Part shown: positions 36,676 to 45,295 of the stretch, one piece after another
Layout: each line of letters begins with the position of its first letter
How positions within the stretch are numbered: the first letter of the stretch is position 1
NCBI GenBank assembly: GCA_025059715.1
Contig: JANXCE010000011.1
Coordinates: forward strand, 1 to 60,426
DNA from: Caldimicrobium sp.
Lineage (GTDB): Bacteria > Desulfobacterota > Thermodesulfobacteria > Thermodesulfobacteriales > Thermodesulfobacteriaceae
Direction of reading: 5' to 3'
DNA length: 60,426 bases
Made by a program: the position numbers and the translations under genes
Notes under the pieces: model-generated
What the model was told of the DNA's origin: nothing
What the model saw: the letters and a program-made list of their open reading frames with translations, nothing else
Databases searched by the model: none

Positions 36676-37941
36676 ATGAAAGATTACCCCTTATCTAAAA
36701 AATTGCAAATTTTGACTCAAACCGCAAGATATGATAATTCTTGTAGTAGTTCAGGAGCAAGGCGAGAAACTCACCCTTTTGGGATAGGCAACACCCACTT
36801 AGGGGGAATTTGTCATACTTGGTCCGCAGACGGAAGATGCGTCTCCCTTCTTAAAATTCTCCTGACAAATTTTTGTATTAACAACTGTAAGTATTGCCTT
36901 TGCAGAAGAGATAAAGACATCCCAAGGGCTATCTTAAAACCCGAAGAATTAGCCCGACTTACTCTTGAGTTTTACCGAAGAAATTATATAGAGGGTCTCT
37001 TTTTAAGCTCGGGGATATACCGTCATCCTGACTATACCATGGAACTTATGCTTCAAACCGTAAAAATCCTGCGTCACAAGTATTTATTTAATGGATATAT
37101 TCATCTAAAGATCCTACCTGGCACCTCAAGGGAACTAATTGAAGAGGCCTTTAATCTTGCAGATCGCTTGAGTTCTAATTTAGAATTACCCACTGAGGAA
37201 AGTCTCAGAAAACTTGCTCCTGAAAAAAAGTTAAATCAACTAAGGAAACCCTTAGAGATAGTGCGAGAGCTCTATGAAGAAAAAAGAAAAAAGGCGCCTG
37301 CTTCAACGCAGATTATTGTAGGAGCAAGTGGAGATTCTGATAAGACTATATTAAGCTTAGCCCAGGAGCTCTATAGAAAAAAGATGGTTCGCAGAGTCTA
37401 TTATTCTGCCTACATACCCGTAAATCAAGATAAAGACTTGCCCGCCCTTAAAGAGCCTCCCTTTTTAAGGGAACACAGACTTTATCAGGGAGATTGGCTA
37501 CTTCGCTTTTATAACTTTCAACTGGAGGAGCTCTTTGAAGGTGAAGACAACTTACCTTTGGAGATAGATCCAAAACTTGCCTGGGCATTGAGACACTTAG
37601 AGTTTTTTCCGATAGAGTTAAGCAGGGCAAGCTTTGAGGAATTGATACGAGTGCCAGGCATCGGCCCAGTCTCCGCAAGAAAGATAATTCAGGCTCGAAA
37701 ATTTGGAGAACTCTCCCTCGAAACTCTAAAGAAACTCCGCGTTCCCCTTAAAAGGGCAAAATATTTTATTACCATCAAGGGAAAACCCCCTCTTAAAATC
37801 AGCAAAAAGGAATTAATAGCCTTTGAAAAAGGTCAAAGGGAACTCTTTAAAGAGATTAAACCTTACGGAAGTCTACAATTTATCCCTTACACTAAACCTC
37901 TCTATTTTGTGTCTTGGAACTATGAAGATCTATCTCTATGA
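36676..37941 (+). CDS. Putative DNA modification/repair radical SAM protein (TIGR03916)
   Basis: A 421-residue radical SAM protein with CxxxCxxC at Cys67, Cys71 and Cys74, and additional conserved-looking cysteines at 23, 46 and 76. The opening LTQTARYDNSCSSSG and HTWSADGRCVSLLKILLTN are typical of TIGR03916. A C-terminal helix-hairpin-helix (RVPGIGPVSARKIIQARKFG, about 327-346) suggests DNA binding. The family always travels with a TIGR03915/DUF4130 protein and is predicted to act in DNA repair; the substrate is unknown. It overlaps that partner by 20 bases here. Confidence 0.92.
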   Translation: MKDYPLSKKLQILTQTARYDNSCSSSGARRETHPFGIGNTHLGGICHTWSADGRCVSLLKILLTNFCINNCKYCLCRRDKDIPRAILKPEELARLTLEFYRRNYIEGLFLSSGIYRHPDYTMELMLQTVKILRHKYLFNGYIHLKILPGTSRELIEEAFNLADRLSSNLELPTEESLRKLAPEKKLNQLRKPLEIVRELYEEKRKKAPASTQIIVGASGDSDKTILSLAQELYRKKMVRRVYYSAYIPVNQDKDLPALKEPPFLREHRLYQGDWLLRFYNFQLEELFEGEDNLPLEIDPKLAWALRHLEFFPIELSRASFEELIRVPGIGPVSARKIIQARKFGELSLETLKKLRVPLKRAKYFITIKGKPPLKISKKELIAFEKGQRELFKEIKPYGSLQFIPYTKPLYFVSWNYEDLSL

Positions 37942-38656
37942 TGGCACCTGGATTGGCTTTTTAACCCTTCTTGAAACTATCTACCTTGGCAAAATAGACC
38001 TTGAGGGGTCATCCATTCTAAACTTAAGACTCTTAAATAAAAACCTACCCCTTTATTACGAAGAAATTACCTCCTCAACTGAAAGAGCCCTTCTCTTTTA
38101 CAATCACCTAAAAAAGACCCTGCCTACAGAGTTCTTCAAGAAACTTTATATTTATTATCTTTGTGATCAAGCTCAACTTGAAAAGCCCTTGATAAGGGTT
38201 ATCAAAGGCACCGAGAAAGATCCTCTCTTTTGGAAAAATATTACCTTAGAAGATCCCTTAGTGCTACATCAGACAGAGAAGTCCCTCTGGCGAGAATGTC
38301 ACAGGTTTAAGGGTATTTTGCGGTTTAAAAGTGGACCCAATGGGATCTTACTTGCAATCATAGAACCTAAATTTAATATTCTTCCCCTTTTATACAAACA
38401 CTTTGTAAGGAGATTTCCCCAGGAAAGCTTTTACATCTACGATCGCTTAAGAAGACTGCTCTTTAGCTATAGGAACTGCCAATCAAAAATCATGTGGGTT
38501 GAAGAACTTAAGCTGGATGAATCTCTCGAAGACGCCTTTGAAGATTTGTGGAAGGAATATTTCAAGGAAATTGCAGTTCCCGAAAGAAAGTGCTCTAAAA
38601 GACAAAGGAATAAACTTCCACTTAGGCTAAGAAAAAATATGCCCGAGTTTTATTAA
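37922..38656 (+). CDS. DUF4130 putative DNA metabolism protein (TIGR03915), partner of the radical SAM protein
   Basis: From the ATG at 37922 this is 244 residues and begins MKIYLYDGTWIGFLTLLETIY, the standard TIGR03915 opening. A longer reading from 37,823 would run 100 bases into the upstream gene without family similarity, so I reject it. The LWRECHRFKGILRFK block and YIYDRLRRLLFSY near 176-188 resemble the DUF4130 fold that is related to uracil-DNA glycosylases. Overlap with the radical SAM gene indicates translational coupling and a joint function. Confidence 0.9.
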   Translation: MKIYLYDGTWIGFLTLLETIYLGKIDLEGSSILNLRLLNKNLPLYYEEITSSTERALLFYNHLKKTLPTEFFKKLYIYYLCDQAQLEKPLIRVIKGTEKDPLFWKNITLEDPLVLHQTEKSLWRECHRFKGILRFKSGPNGILLAIIEPKFNILPLLYKHFVRRFPQESFYIYDRLRRLLFSYRNCQSKIMWVEELKLDESLEDAFEDLWKEYFKEIAVPERKCSKRQRNKLPLRLRKNMPEFY

Positions 38657-38734
38657 AAATTAGTTCTACTAAGAATAATTGTAAAATTTATAAACAATGT
38701 TATCATATTAAAGCAATATTCAAGGGGGTGGGCC

Positions 38735-39562
38735 ATGCTGAGATACTTTGCTTTATACCTTTGGGGTTTTATTTTTTGGTCAGTGATAACCTACCCAAAT
38801 CCCTGCTTAGGAGAGACTATTAAATTCACCCCTATACCTAATCAACCAAGAGAAGTTTTAGTAGGAAATTATTATCCCTTAATTGAGTATTTGAAAAAGA
38901 AAACAGGGCTAAATATAGTGTTTCACTATGAGAGTAGTTATCAGAAGATGCTTGAAGATTTCAAGGCCGAAAAAATACATATCATCACTACGGGGCCTCT
39001 TCCCTATGTGCTTCTTAAAAGGGAATATCCCCATGCAGAGGCAATTTTGCATATAAAAGAAAGGGATGGCTCAACCTTTTATAGGTGCGTGCTATTTACT
39101 TCTGCTCAAGGACCAGATAGTATAAAAAAACTAAAGGGTCCTATAGCTTTACCTCAAAGGATAAGCACCTGTGGTTATTTCTCCGCAAGTATTATCCTTT
39201 CTGGTGAGGGAAAGAGCCTTGAGAAACTTGGTTATACCTTTTTTGATAACCAATATGAGATAGCTGAGGAAGTGCTCAAGGGAACCCATGAGGCAGGCTG
39301 TCTCAAAGAAGACATTGCGATGCAGTATAAAGGATTTGCTATCAAGATTCTGAAGCATAGTCCTCCATGGCCCGCCTTTTCTATAGTCGTCAATAGAAAA
39401 ATTCTCTCTCCAGAAGTCATAGATAAAATAAAATCAGCTCTCCTAAATATGAGCCCTGAAGATACTAAGAAGTTAAATGTAGGTAAATATGGATTTGCCC
39501 AAGTAAAAGAAAAGGATTTTGATATAATAAAAAAGTATGAAAAGCATATACCCAAAAATTAA
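38735..39562 (+). CDS. PhnD-like periplasmic substrate-binding protein
   Basis: A 275-residue protein with a signal sequence (about 1-26, cleavage probably after CLG or GET). The PhnD/PF12974 pattern follows: FTPIPNQPREVLVGNYYPLIEYL, then ITTGPLPYVLLKREYP, and KLKGPIALPQRISTCGYF. These proteins bind phosphate, phosphite or phosphonate-type anions. There is no permease or ATPase next to it. Instead the diguanylate cyclase gene overlaps its end by 26 bases, which suggests that it acts as a sensor subunit. AAGGGGGTG precedes the ATG. Confidence 0.88.
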   Translation: MLRYFALYLWGFIFWSVITYPNPCLGETIKFTPIPNQPREVLVGNYYPLIEYLKKKTGLNIVFHYESSYQKMLEDFKAEKIHIITTGPLPYVLLKREYPHAEAILHIKERDGSTFYRCVLFTSAQGPDSIKKLKGPIALPQRISTCGYFSASIILSGEGKSLEKLGYTFFDNQYEIAEEVLKGTHEAGCLKEDIAMQYKGFAIKILKHSPPWPAFSIVVNRKILSPEVIDKIKSALLNMSPEDTKKLNVGKYGFAQVKEKDFDIIKKYEKHIPKN

Positions 39563-41531
39563 AAAGAAAATTAATAAAATATTTTTCTTCATTCTTGAAC
39601 ATCCGCTTCTGACAACGAGTATCTTCATAACCCTTAACCTGGTTGTTGGATACTTTTTGATAATCTATACCTTTACAAAAGAGATAGCTATTATTCTTGA
39701 GAAAACAACAGCTACTGTATCCTCTATGTGGAGCTCTGTCACTGAAGCCCACAAAGAAACCATGCACTCCTATTTTAGGTATTTGATTATGAATCCGAGG
39801 GTTTTAGAAGTCCTTAAAAAGGCAAATTCAAGTAAAGAGCAAGAGGTTAATCTGGCAAGGGCTGAATTATATAGGCTACTTTGGAAGGATTACGAAGATT
39901 TGAGAAGGGACTTGAAAGTAATTCAGTTTCACTTTCATACTCCTGATTGTAAGTCACTTCTTCGTTTTCATGCTCCTTATCTTTATGGTGACGATCTAAG
40001 AAAAGCACGACCTGCAGTTTGCAAGGCAAACGAGGAAAAAACTCCTCAATTTACCTTTGAGATAGGAAAGTTAGCCACAGGCTTTAGATACATCTTTCCC
40101 ATAATAGACTCTCATGGCAATCACCTGGGAAGCGTAGAGATATCCCGTTCCTTTGAATCTTTGAGAAAAATATTGAGTGAAGTAGATCCCTTAACTCACT
40201 ACACCTTAATCCTTAATAAAAAAATTGTTTCAGAGCGAGTAATTGAACCCTTTAACCAATATTACATTCCAGTTCCCAAGCTTGAGGGGTGGGTTCTTGA
40301 AAAGCCCCTTGGTGAACCAGATTTAATACCACCTCCCTTGCCTGTGAAATATCAGAGAGTCTTTGAAACATTGGGAGAGAATAGGGAATTCTTAAAACTC
40401 TTAGAGAAAGAGCAAGGTGGTTCTATAGCAGTTAAATCCAAGGGAGAATATTACAAGGTTACTGTTCTCCCCATAAGAGAAATGACCTTAAAGGAACCCT
40501 CGGCTGTGCTTATTGCTATAGCTACTGCCCCAGTGATTGGAACGATTACGAAAAATATGTTTCTATATTATGGAGGCTATATCCTCATAATTTCCCTTTT
40601 TTCTCTTTTAATACATGCCTTTCTTAAACAGATTTCTCACATAAGGGAAACTCAGGAGAGACTTGAGGCCATAACCTCTGCTATGGGTAGTGGCCTTCTT
40701 GTTTTAAACCCACAAGGAGAAATTACCTTGACCAATGAAACCGCTTGTGAACTTCTGGGATACAACAAAAAGGAACTTCTTGGTAAAAATGCCCACCAAA
40801 CAATTCATCACCATTCAGTGCCTCTTGAGGAATGCCCTATTATTCAGGCAATTCGTGAAGGTAGAGTTTATGAGGGGGATGAGGTGTTTAGGCGAAAAGA
40901 TGGTAGTTTGTTTGATGTGCATGTCATCGTCAGGCCCCTAGGAGAGAAGGCCCTTCACCAAGGAAGTGTGATAGTCTTTACAGACATCTCCGAGAGGAAA
41001 AAGTTAGAAAAGGAGTTGTATATTAGGGCAATAACGGATTCTCTCACGGGACTCTATAATCGCAGATTCCAAATGGAAAGCCTTCTCCATGCTAAGAAAT
41101 TGGCGGATAGATACAACACTCCCTTTAGCATACTCATTCTCGATATTGATAACTTCAAGCGTATAAACGATACTTGTGGTCATGAGGTAGGAGATGAGGT
41201 TTTAAGAGTTTTAGCCAAGATTTTGAAGACACAGATACGAAGCACAGACGTCCCGGCAAGATGGGGAGGCGAGGAATTTTTGATTCTTTTGAATAATACC
41301 AATCTTTCAAATGCCATGTTGACAGCAGAGAGAATAAGAACGGAGGTCGCCAATTTTAATGGTCCTGAACTGCCCTCTTTTACTGTAAGCATTGGAGTTG
41401 CTCAATATCAACAGGTAGAGGAGCTCAAAGATCTAATTGCCCGAGCGGACTCTGGCCTGTATTTAGCGAAATCTCAAGGTAAAAATAGGGTGGCTACTCT
41501 GGACCCCTCTTATCAGGAGGAAGTTGCTTGA
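39537..41531 (+). CDS. Membrane diguanylate cyclase with dCACHE-like sensor, PAS and GGDEF domains
   Basis: This 664-residue protein has a membrane segment at about 20-45, an extracytoplasmic sensor of about 280 residues with a dCACHE_3-like block (FHTPDCKSLLRFHAPYLYGDDL), and a second membrane segment at about 340-362. A PAS domain (about 380-490) and a GGDEF domain follow. The active loop is GGEEF near 577, and an inhibitory I-site RSTD lies five residues before it, so the enzyme should make cyclic di-GMP under product inhibition. Its start lies inside the PhnD-like gene, so the binding protein is the likely ligand presenter. Confidence 0.92.
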   Translation: MKSIYPKIKKKINKIFFFILEHPLLTTSIFITLNLVVGYFLIIYTFTKEIAIILEKTTATVSSMWSSVTEAHKETMHSYFRYLIMNPRVLEVLKKANSSKEQEVNLARAELYRLLWKDYEDLRRDLKVIQFHFHTPDCKSLLRFHAPYLYGDDLRKARPAVCKANEEKTPQFTFEIGKLATGFRYIFPIIDSHGNHLGSVEISRSFESLRKILSEVDPLTHYTLILNKKIVSERVIEPFNQYYIPVPKLEGWVLEKPLGEPDLIPPPLPVKYQRVFETLGENREFLKLLEKEQGGSIAVKSKGEYYKVTVLPIREMTLKEPSAVLIAIATAPVIGTITKNMFLYYGGYILIISLFSLLIHAFLKQISHIRETQERLEAITSAMGSGLLVLNPQGEITLTNETACELLGYNKKELLGKNAHQTIHHHSVPLEECPIIQAIREGRVYEGDEVFRRKDGSLFDVHVIVRPLGEKALHQGSVIVFTDISERKKLEKELYIRAITDSLTGLYNRRFQMESLLHAKKLADRYNTPFSILILDIDNFKRINDTCGHEVGDEVLRVLAKILKTQIRSTDVPARWGGEEFLILLNNTNLSNAMLTAERIRTEVANFNGPELPSFTVSIGVAQYQQVEELKDLIARADSGLYLAKSQGKNRVATLDPSYQEEVA

Positions 41532-42897
41532 ATTTCTCCAGATATAGTTGAAGGTTAGGTTTAGAAAGTAGTGAAGAAGCCCCCATTTTACGAACCTTAC
41601 CAAATATGGGTTTCTCAGGAAAGGGTCGGTCAAAGGCTCCAAAGCACCAAGATATTCCACTATAGCCATTAGGATCTCTTCCATCAAGGGCATACTTATC
41701 ATTGAGATAACAAGCAATGTCAAAGGCCACCCTGGGATGCTCGGTCCATTCCAATAACTTTTTGCACCAATACATTCGCATGTAATTATGGATTGTTCCC
41801 TTTGTTAGAAGTTCCCGCTGAGCGGAGTTCCAGTAAGGATCATGGGTGTTAGCTCGCTCAAGATCCTCTACATCGTATAAATATTCTCGAGGATCTTTCG
41901 CATGGAGATCTAAGGTAGCTCTTGCCCATTTGGGAAGCCCTTCATATTGATTATAGAAGGTATTAAACCACGCATAGTTTCTTGCAAGCTCACGCCACAC
42001 AACCAATTCATTTACAAAACTTGAAACGTTTACATCTTCCAGGGGATAGACTTGAAGCACTCTTTTTAGGATCTGAGTGGGAGATATCTGTCCAAAGCGA
42101 AGGTAGGGGCTAAGCTCAGAAGTGACCTTCATCCCAGGGTCTGAGCGATAGCGGGCATAACGGAATAACCTCTCTTGAACAAAAACCTCAAGCCTCTTAT
42201 GGGCCTCATCCTCTCCTCCAAGGTAATACTCAACTGGTGTGACGCTTTTATCTATGTTGAGACTCTCTAAGTATTCCTCTGGTGTCTCTCTTTCCCAATT
42301 ATCGGAGATATCGCCTTGAAACGGGACCTTGGGTTCAAGGGTTGGCAAAGTCTCTAAAAAATAGGGTAAATACTTATAAATACGAGGTCTAAGAACTCTG
42401 GCGTAAGAGACCTCTTTGGTTGATACAAACTCTATGGGAAGGACAACCTCTCCCTCCACCTCAAGAATTGGTAACTCTGTGTTCTGAATTACCTTGTTTC
42501 TCCATGTTCTTTGGTGTCTCAAATACCCTCTATCAAATACTAAAAGACAGGCCCTTTTAGCAAGCTTAATTGCCCCATCAGGAGGATCCTCTCTTAAGAT
42601 TATAAAACCTATTCTCCTTTTCAGAAGTTTTTTTCTTACCGTTACAATACCTTCAAGCATGAATTTATAGTATCTTGCATTGGAATACCTATAGCGATCA
42701 GTGAGTCCGAAATAAACTAAGAGGGGAACCTTGATTTGATTGGCAAGAAAGAGGGCAGTCTCCAAAGCATGATTGTGACTCGCTCTTTGGCTTGCCTCCA
42801 TCCAATAAAGGACATACTCTCCTCGCGTATTAATAGGTGATGCTCGAACAATGTGTATCCTTTCTTTTCTAATAAACCTGGGGAGCTCTATTTGCAT
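41494..42897 (-). CDS. phr: Class II CPD photolyase
   Basis: A 467-residue flavoprotein of the class II deoxyribodipyrimidine photolyase type. It shows YWMEASQRASHNHALETAL near 31-49, SELSPYLRFGQISP, FVNELVVWRELARNYAWFN, DPYWNSAQRELL and the class II ending GISWCFGAFDRPFPEKPIFGKVRKM. It would split UV-induced cyclobutane pyrimidine dimers with light, using FADH. The 3' end overlaps the diguanylate cyclase gene by 38 bases in convergent orientation. A photolyase implies exposure to sunlight, for example in a surface hot spring. Confidence 0.92.
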   Translation of the reverse strand: MQIELPRFIRKERIHIVRASPINTRGEYVLYWMEASQRASHNHALETALFLANQIKVPLLVYFGLTDRYRYSNARYYKFMLEGIVTVRKKLLKRRIGFIILREDPPDGAIKLAKRACLLVFDRGYLRHQRTWRNKVIQNTELPILEVEGEVVLPIEFVSTKEVSYARVLRPRIYKYLPYFLETLPTLEPKVPFQGDISDNWERETPEEYLESLNIDKSVTPVEYYLGGEDEAHKRLEVFVQERLFRYARYRSDPGMKVTSELSPYLRFGQISPTQILKRVLQVYPLEDVNVSSFVNELVVWRELARNYAWFNTFYNQYEGLPKWARATLDLHAKDPREYLYDVEDLERANTHDPYWNSAQRELLTKGTIHNYMRMYWCKKLLEWTEHPRVAFDIACYLNDKYALDGRDPNGYSGISWCFGAFDRPFPEKPIFGKVRKMGASSLLSKPNLQLYLEKFKQLPPDKRGPE

Positions 42898-43046
42898 CTT
42901 TTTAAATTAAAGTCAAAGATAAAGGCAAAGCCATATCCTATCTCTGTTATAGCTTCTGATTCATTTCTAATTTTACACCCTGCGGAGATTAACTCAACCA
43001 AAGGCTTTTATTCAGTCATTCTTTGACCTATGAGAACGAATATAGC

Positions 43047-43074
43047 TTGTTCTTTCACAAAAGAATATTATACT
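43047..43074 (+). promoter_or_regulatory. Promoter of the coiled-coil membrane protein gene
   Basis: TTGTTC at 43047-43052 and TATACT at 43069-43074, spaced 16 bases, lie about 45 bases ahead of the ATG at 43120. AGGGGG just before the ATG would be the ribosome-binding site. Confidence 0.45.
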
Positions 43075-43119
43075 AATCAGTATGCACAAATTAGTTGAGA
43101 CTCAGATTAGGGGGACTGA

Positions 43120-43569
43120 ATGAATGGGTTAGAAGCCTTAACCCAGAGCGAATTAAGAGGATGGGTGGCCTCCATTGTGGAAGAGGTCATCAAGGAAAAG
43201 TTAGGAGAGTTTGTGATAAAGCATGAGCGGGAGGCAAGGGAGATCTCCTTAGTGGAGAGGCTGTTGAGAGTGGAGGAAGAGCTAAAGTTTTTGAGACAGT
43301 TGGAGGAGGAAAGGTTTAGTGCCTTGATGAAGGAGATGAATACCCGCTTTGAGGCCATGAATGCCCGTTTTGAAGCTCTACAAAAGGAAATGAATACCCG
43401 CTTTGAGGCTCTACAAAGGGAAATGGATACCCGCTTTGAAGCTCTACAAAAGGAAATGAATACCCGCTTTGAGGCCTTGGAGAGAAGATTTAACTTTCTC
43501 CAGTGGTTAATTGTAGGTGGCTTTTCCTTCTTGAGCCTTCTCTTGGTCCTAATAAGATTTGAATCCTGA
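43120..43569 (+). CDS. Coiled-coil protein with C-terminal membrane anchor
   Basis: A 149-residue protein. Residues 1-60 are helical and charged. Residues about 70-122 are a run of 11-residue repeats of the form MNTRFEALQKE, which predicts a long coiled coil. A single hydrophobic segment near 128-145 ends in LIRFES, so it is a tail-anchored or inner-membrane protein. Similar short coiled-coil proteins accompany many thermophile genomes; some resemble the bacterial CCDC90/DUF1640 group, but I cannot assign it. The ATG is preceded by AGGGGG. It stands alone between the photolyase and hemerythrin genes. Confidence 0.8.
   Translation: MNGLEALTQSELRGWVASIVEEVIKEKLGEFVIKHEREAREISLVERLLRVEEELKFLRQLEEERFSALMKEMNTRFEAMNARFEALQKEMNTRFEALQREMDTRFEALQKEMNTRFEALERRFNFLQWLIVGGFSFLSLLLVLIRFES
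43331..43480 (+). repeat. 33-base tandem repeats inside the coiled-coil gene
   Basis: Units of 33 bases around AATACCCGCTTTGA-GCTCTACAAA recur about four times with few changes, encoding MNTRFEALQKE-like hendecads. An incomplete unit of seven residues precedes them. The low divergence at nucleotide level suggests recent in-frame duplication. Confidence 0.85.
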
Positions 43570-43916
43570 AGTTTCGTCATTTTATCTGGGCTTATAGGTG
43601 GTTACTTTATAGCATAGTAAGTGCAGCATAGTTCTTAATCTTTTACGACTTGGTTATTGAAGATTTCTCTTAAAGAGGTTGGAGCCAGTGAGAGCTATTT
43701 TTTGTAGGGAGGGGGTAAAAAGTGGTTGAGGTAGATAAGTTACAGCCTCCTTTCCGCCTTTTTTCTCATAATAAATCAGAGATTTTAAATGAAGGAACGA
43801 TATGTCTTTCATTTAAATTTTGTCTTTCCCTTAGATTTTTAGTGGTGTAATTTACCCCTTGACTTTTTCGTGCTTAAAATTATCATAAATTTCATCAAAA
43901 AATAAGGAGGAGTCCT
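43570..43916 (+). promoter_or_regulatory. Intergenic stretch with the hemerythrin promoter
   Basis: Most of these about 350 bases hold nothing I recognise. Near the right end TTGACT (43859-43864) and TATCAT (43881-43886), spaced 16 bases, form a plausible sigma-70 promoter. AAGGAGGAG at about 43,904-43,912 is a strong ribosome-binding site for the hemerythrin. Confidence 0.5.
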
Positions 43917-44324
43917 ATGCCATTTATGGAATGGTCTGATAAACTCCTTACAGGAGTAAGAGAAGCAGACGACCAACATAAAAAGTTAGTTAGTCTCATG
44001 AATGAGCTTTATGATGCTATGAAGCAAGGTAAGGGCAAAGAAGTAGTTGATAAGACTCTTGATGAGTTAGTTAGTTATGCGAGTTATCACTTTAACACTG
44101 AAGAGGCGCTTATGAGTAAGTATGGGTTCCCTGAACTTGCAAATCATAAGAGGGAACACGAGGCCTTTAAGGCTAAAATTAAGGAGTTTATGGATAAAAA
44201 GGCAAAGGGAGAGGTAACCCTTTCTGTAGAGATAATGACCTTTCTCAAAGATTGGTTAGTGAAGCACATTATGGGAACAGACAAAAAGTATGGTCCCTTT
44301 CTTCAAGAAAAAATGGGTAAATAG
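43917..44324 (+). CDS. Bacteriohemerythrin
   Basis: This 135-residue four-helix bundle binds oxygen at a di-iron centre. All ligands are at the expected places: His21, His58, Glu62, His77, His81, His117 and Asp122. The opening FMEWSDKLLTGV and HFNTEEALM are typical of the family. In anaerobes such proteins bind or deliver oxygen, or act as oxygen sensors and detoxification aids. It has its own promoter and strong ribosome-binding site, and about 60 bases separate it from tRNA-Phe. Confidence 0.96.
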   Translation: MPFMEWSDKLLTGVREADDQHKKLVSLMNELYDAMKQGKGKEVVDKTLDELVSYASYHFNTEEALMSKYGFPELANHKREHEAFKAKIKEFMDKKAKGEVTLSVEIMTFLKDWLVKHIMGTDKKYGPFLQEKMGK

Positions 44325-44345
44325 GGATAAATAGTCAAGATTACC

Positions 44346-44376
44346 TTGACAAAGTTATTATCTTTGGTAATATAAT
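44346..44376 (+). promoter_or_regulatory. Promoter of tRNA-Phe and trmJ
   Basis: Consensus TTGACA (44346-44351) and TATAAT (44371-44376) precede the tRNA at 44384. The spacing is 19 bases for these exact hexamers, or 16 bases if TAATAT at 44368-44373 is used. Transcription would begin at or just before the tRNA. Confidence 0.65.
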
Positions 44377-44383
44377 CTTTGTT

Positions 44384-44456
<73 letters not shown>

Positions 44457-44470
44457 CCTCTAAAGGTTCC

Positions 44471-45295
44471 ATGCAAGTTCGCCCTATTGCCACTCCTAAA
44501 AAGGCTAATCTGGAAAACATTAGCGTAGTCTTAGTGAATCCCCTTTATCCTGAAAATATTGGTGCTACTGCCAGAGCTTGTGCTAATTTTGGGATTTCGA
44601 ATCTTATTCTCGTTAATCCTCAGGATCTCACTAAACTTCCCATGGAGGCAATGGCCACAAAAGAGGGCAAGGCTATCCTTGATGGCATGCAAATATATTC
44701 AGATCTCTCCTCTGCATTAGCAGGCTTTAATTTAGTCATTGGAACCACAGCCAGGCTTGGAAAAAGAAGATTGGTCCATTATACTTCTAAAGAGATAGCC
44801 CCTCTTATTTGTGAATACTCTTTCAATAATCGCATAGCCATCCTCTTTGGTAACGAACGCTTAGGTTTAAGTAACGAAGAGCTTTATTACTGCGACAAGG
44901 TAGTTACCATACCTACTACCGAAAGGGCCTCTTTGAATCTATCTCAGGCAGTAGTAGTGATTCTCTATGAGATCTTTCAATCAGCAAGTGAAATTCAACT
45001 TCAGAAACCAGAGCTTGCCACTCAACAGGAAATTAATGTCATGTTTAAACTTATTAGTGCTACGCTTAAGGCTATTGATTATATGCCTGACAAAGAGCCC
45101 CTACTGTGGCTAACCAACATAAGGCGTTTTCTTACTTCAAGAGACCTCACTTCAAGAGAGGTCAAAATTATTATGGGTTTTTGCAGACAGCTTTTATGGG
45201 CATTGGGTAAACCTATAGAGCTCTCTTCTGAAGAAGAGCTAATGTTTCCCAATGATAAGTCCGAGGAAACATGTCAAAGAGAAAAAGCTCTTTAA
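44471..45295 (+). CDS. trmJ: tRNA (cytidine/uridine-32-2'-O)-methyltransferase TrmJ
   Basis: A SPOUT-class methyltransferase of 274 residues. The opening VVLVNPLYPENIGATARACANFG is a TrmJ signature. The knot motifs LFGNERLGLSNEE and ASLNLSQAVVVILYEIFQ follow. TrmJ methylates the ribose at position 32 of several tRNAs. Its ATG lies 14 bases after tRNA-Phe, with AAAGG as ribosome-binding site, so tRNA and enzyme share a transcript. The last 27 residues are not conserved and are encoded opposite the 3' end of rlmD. Confidence 0.9.
   Translation: MQVRPIATPKKANLENISVVLVNPLYPENIGATARACANFGISNLILVNPQDLTKLPMEAMATKEGKAILDGMQIYSDLSSALAGFNLVIGTTARLGKRRLVHYTSKEIAPLICEYSFNNRIAILFGNERLGLSNEELYYCDKVVTIPTTERASLNLSQAVVVILYEIFQSASEIQLQKPELATQQEINVMFKLISATLKAIDYMPDKEPLLWLTNIRRFLTSRDLTSREVKIIMGFCRQLLWALGKPIELSSEEELMFPNDKSEETCQREKAL

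Noticed and set aside
37823-37921. Longer N-terminus for the DUF4130 protein
   Set aside because: The extension lies within the radical SAM gene and the family starts at the ATG at 37922.
43107-43580. Long minus-strand open frame opposite the coiled-coil gene
   Set aside because: It is a mirror of the 33-base repeats; the composition (repeated RASKRVFISF) is an artefact and no ribosome-binding site is present.
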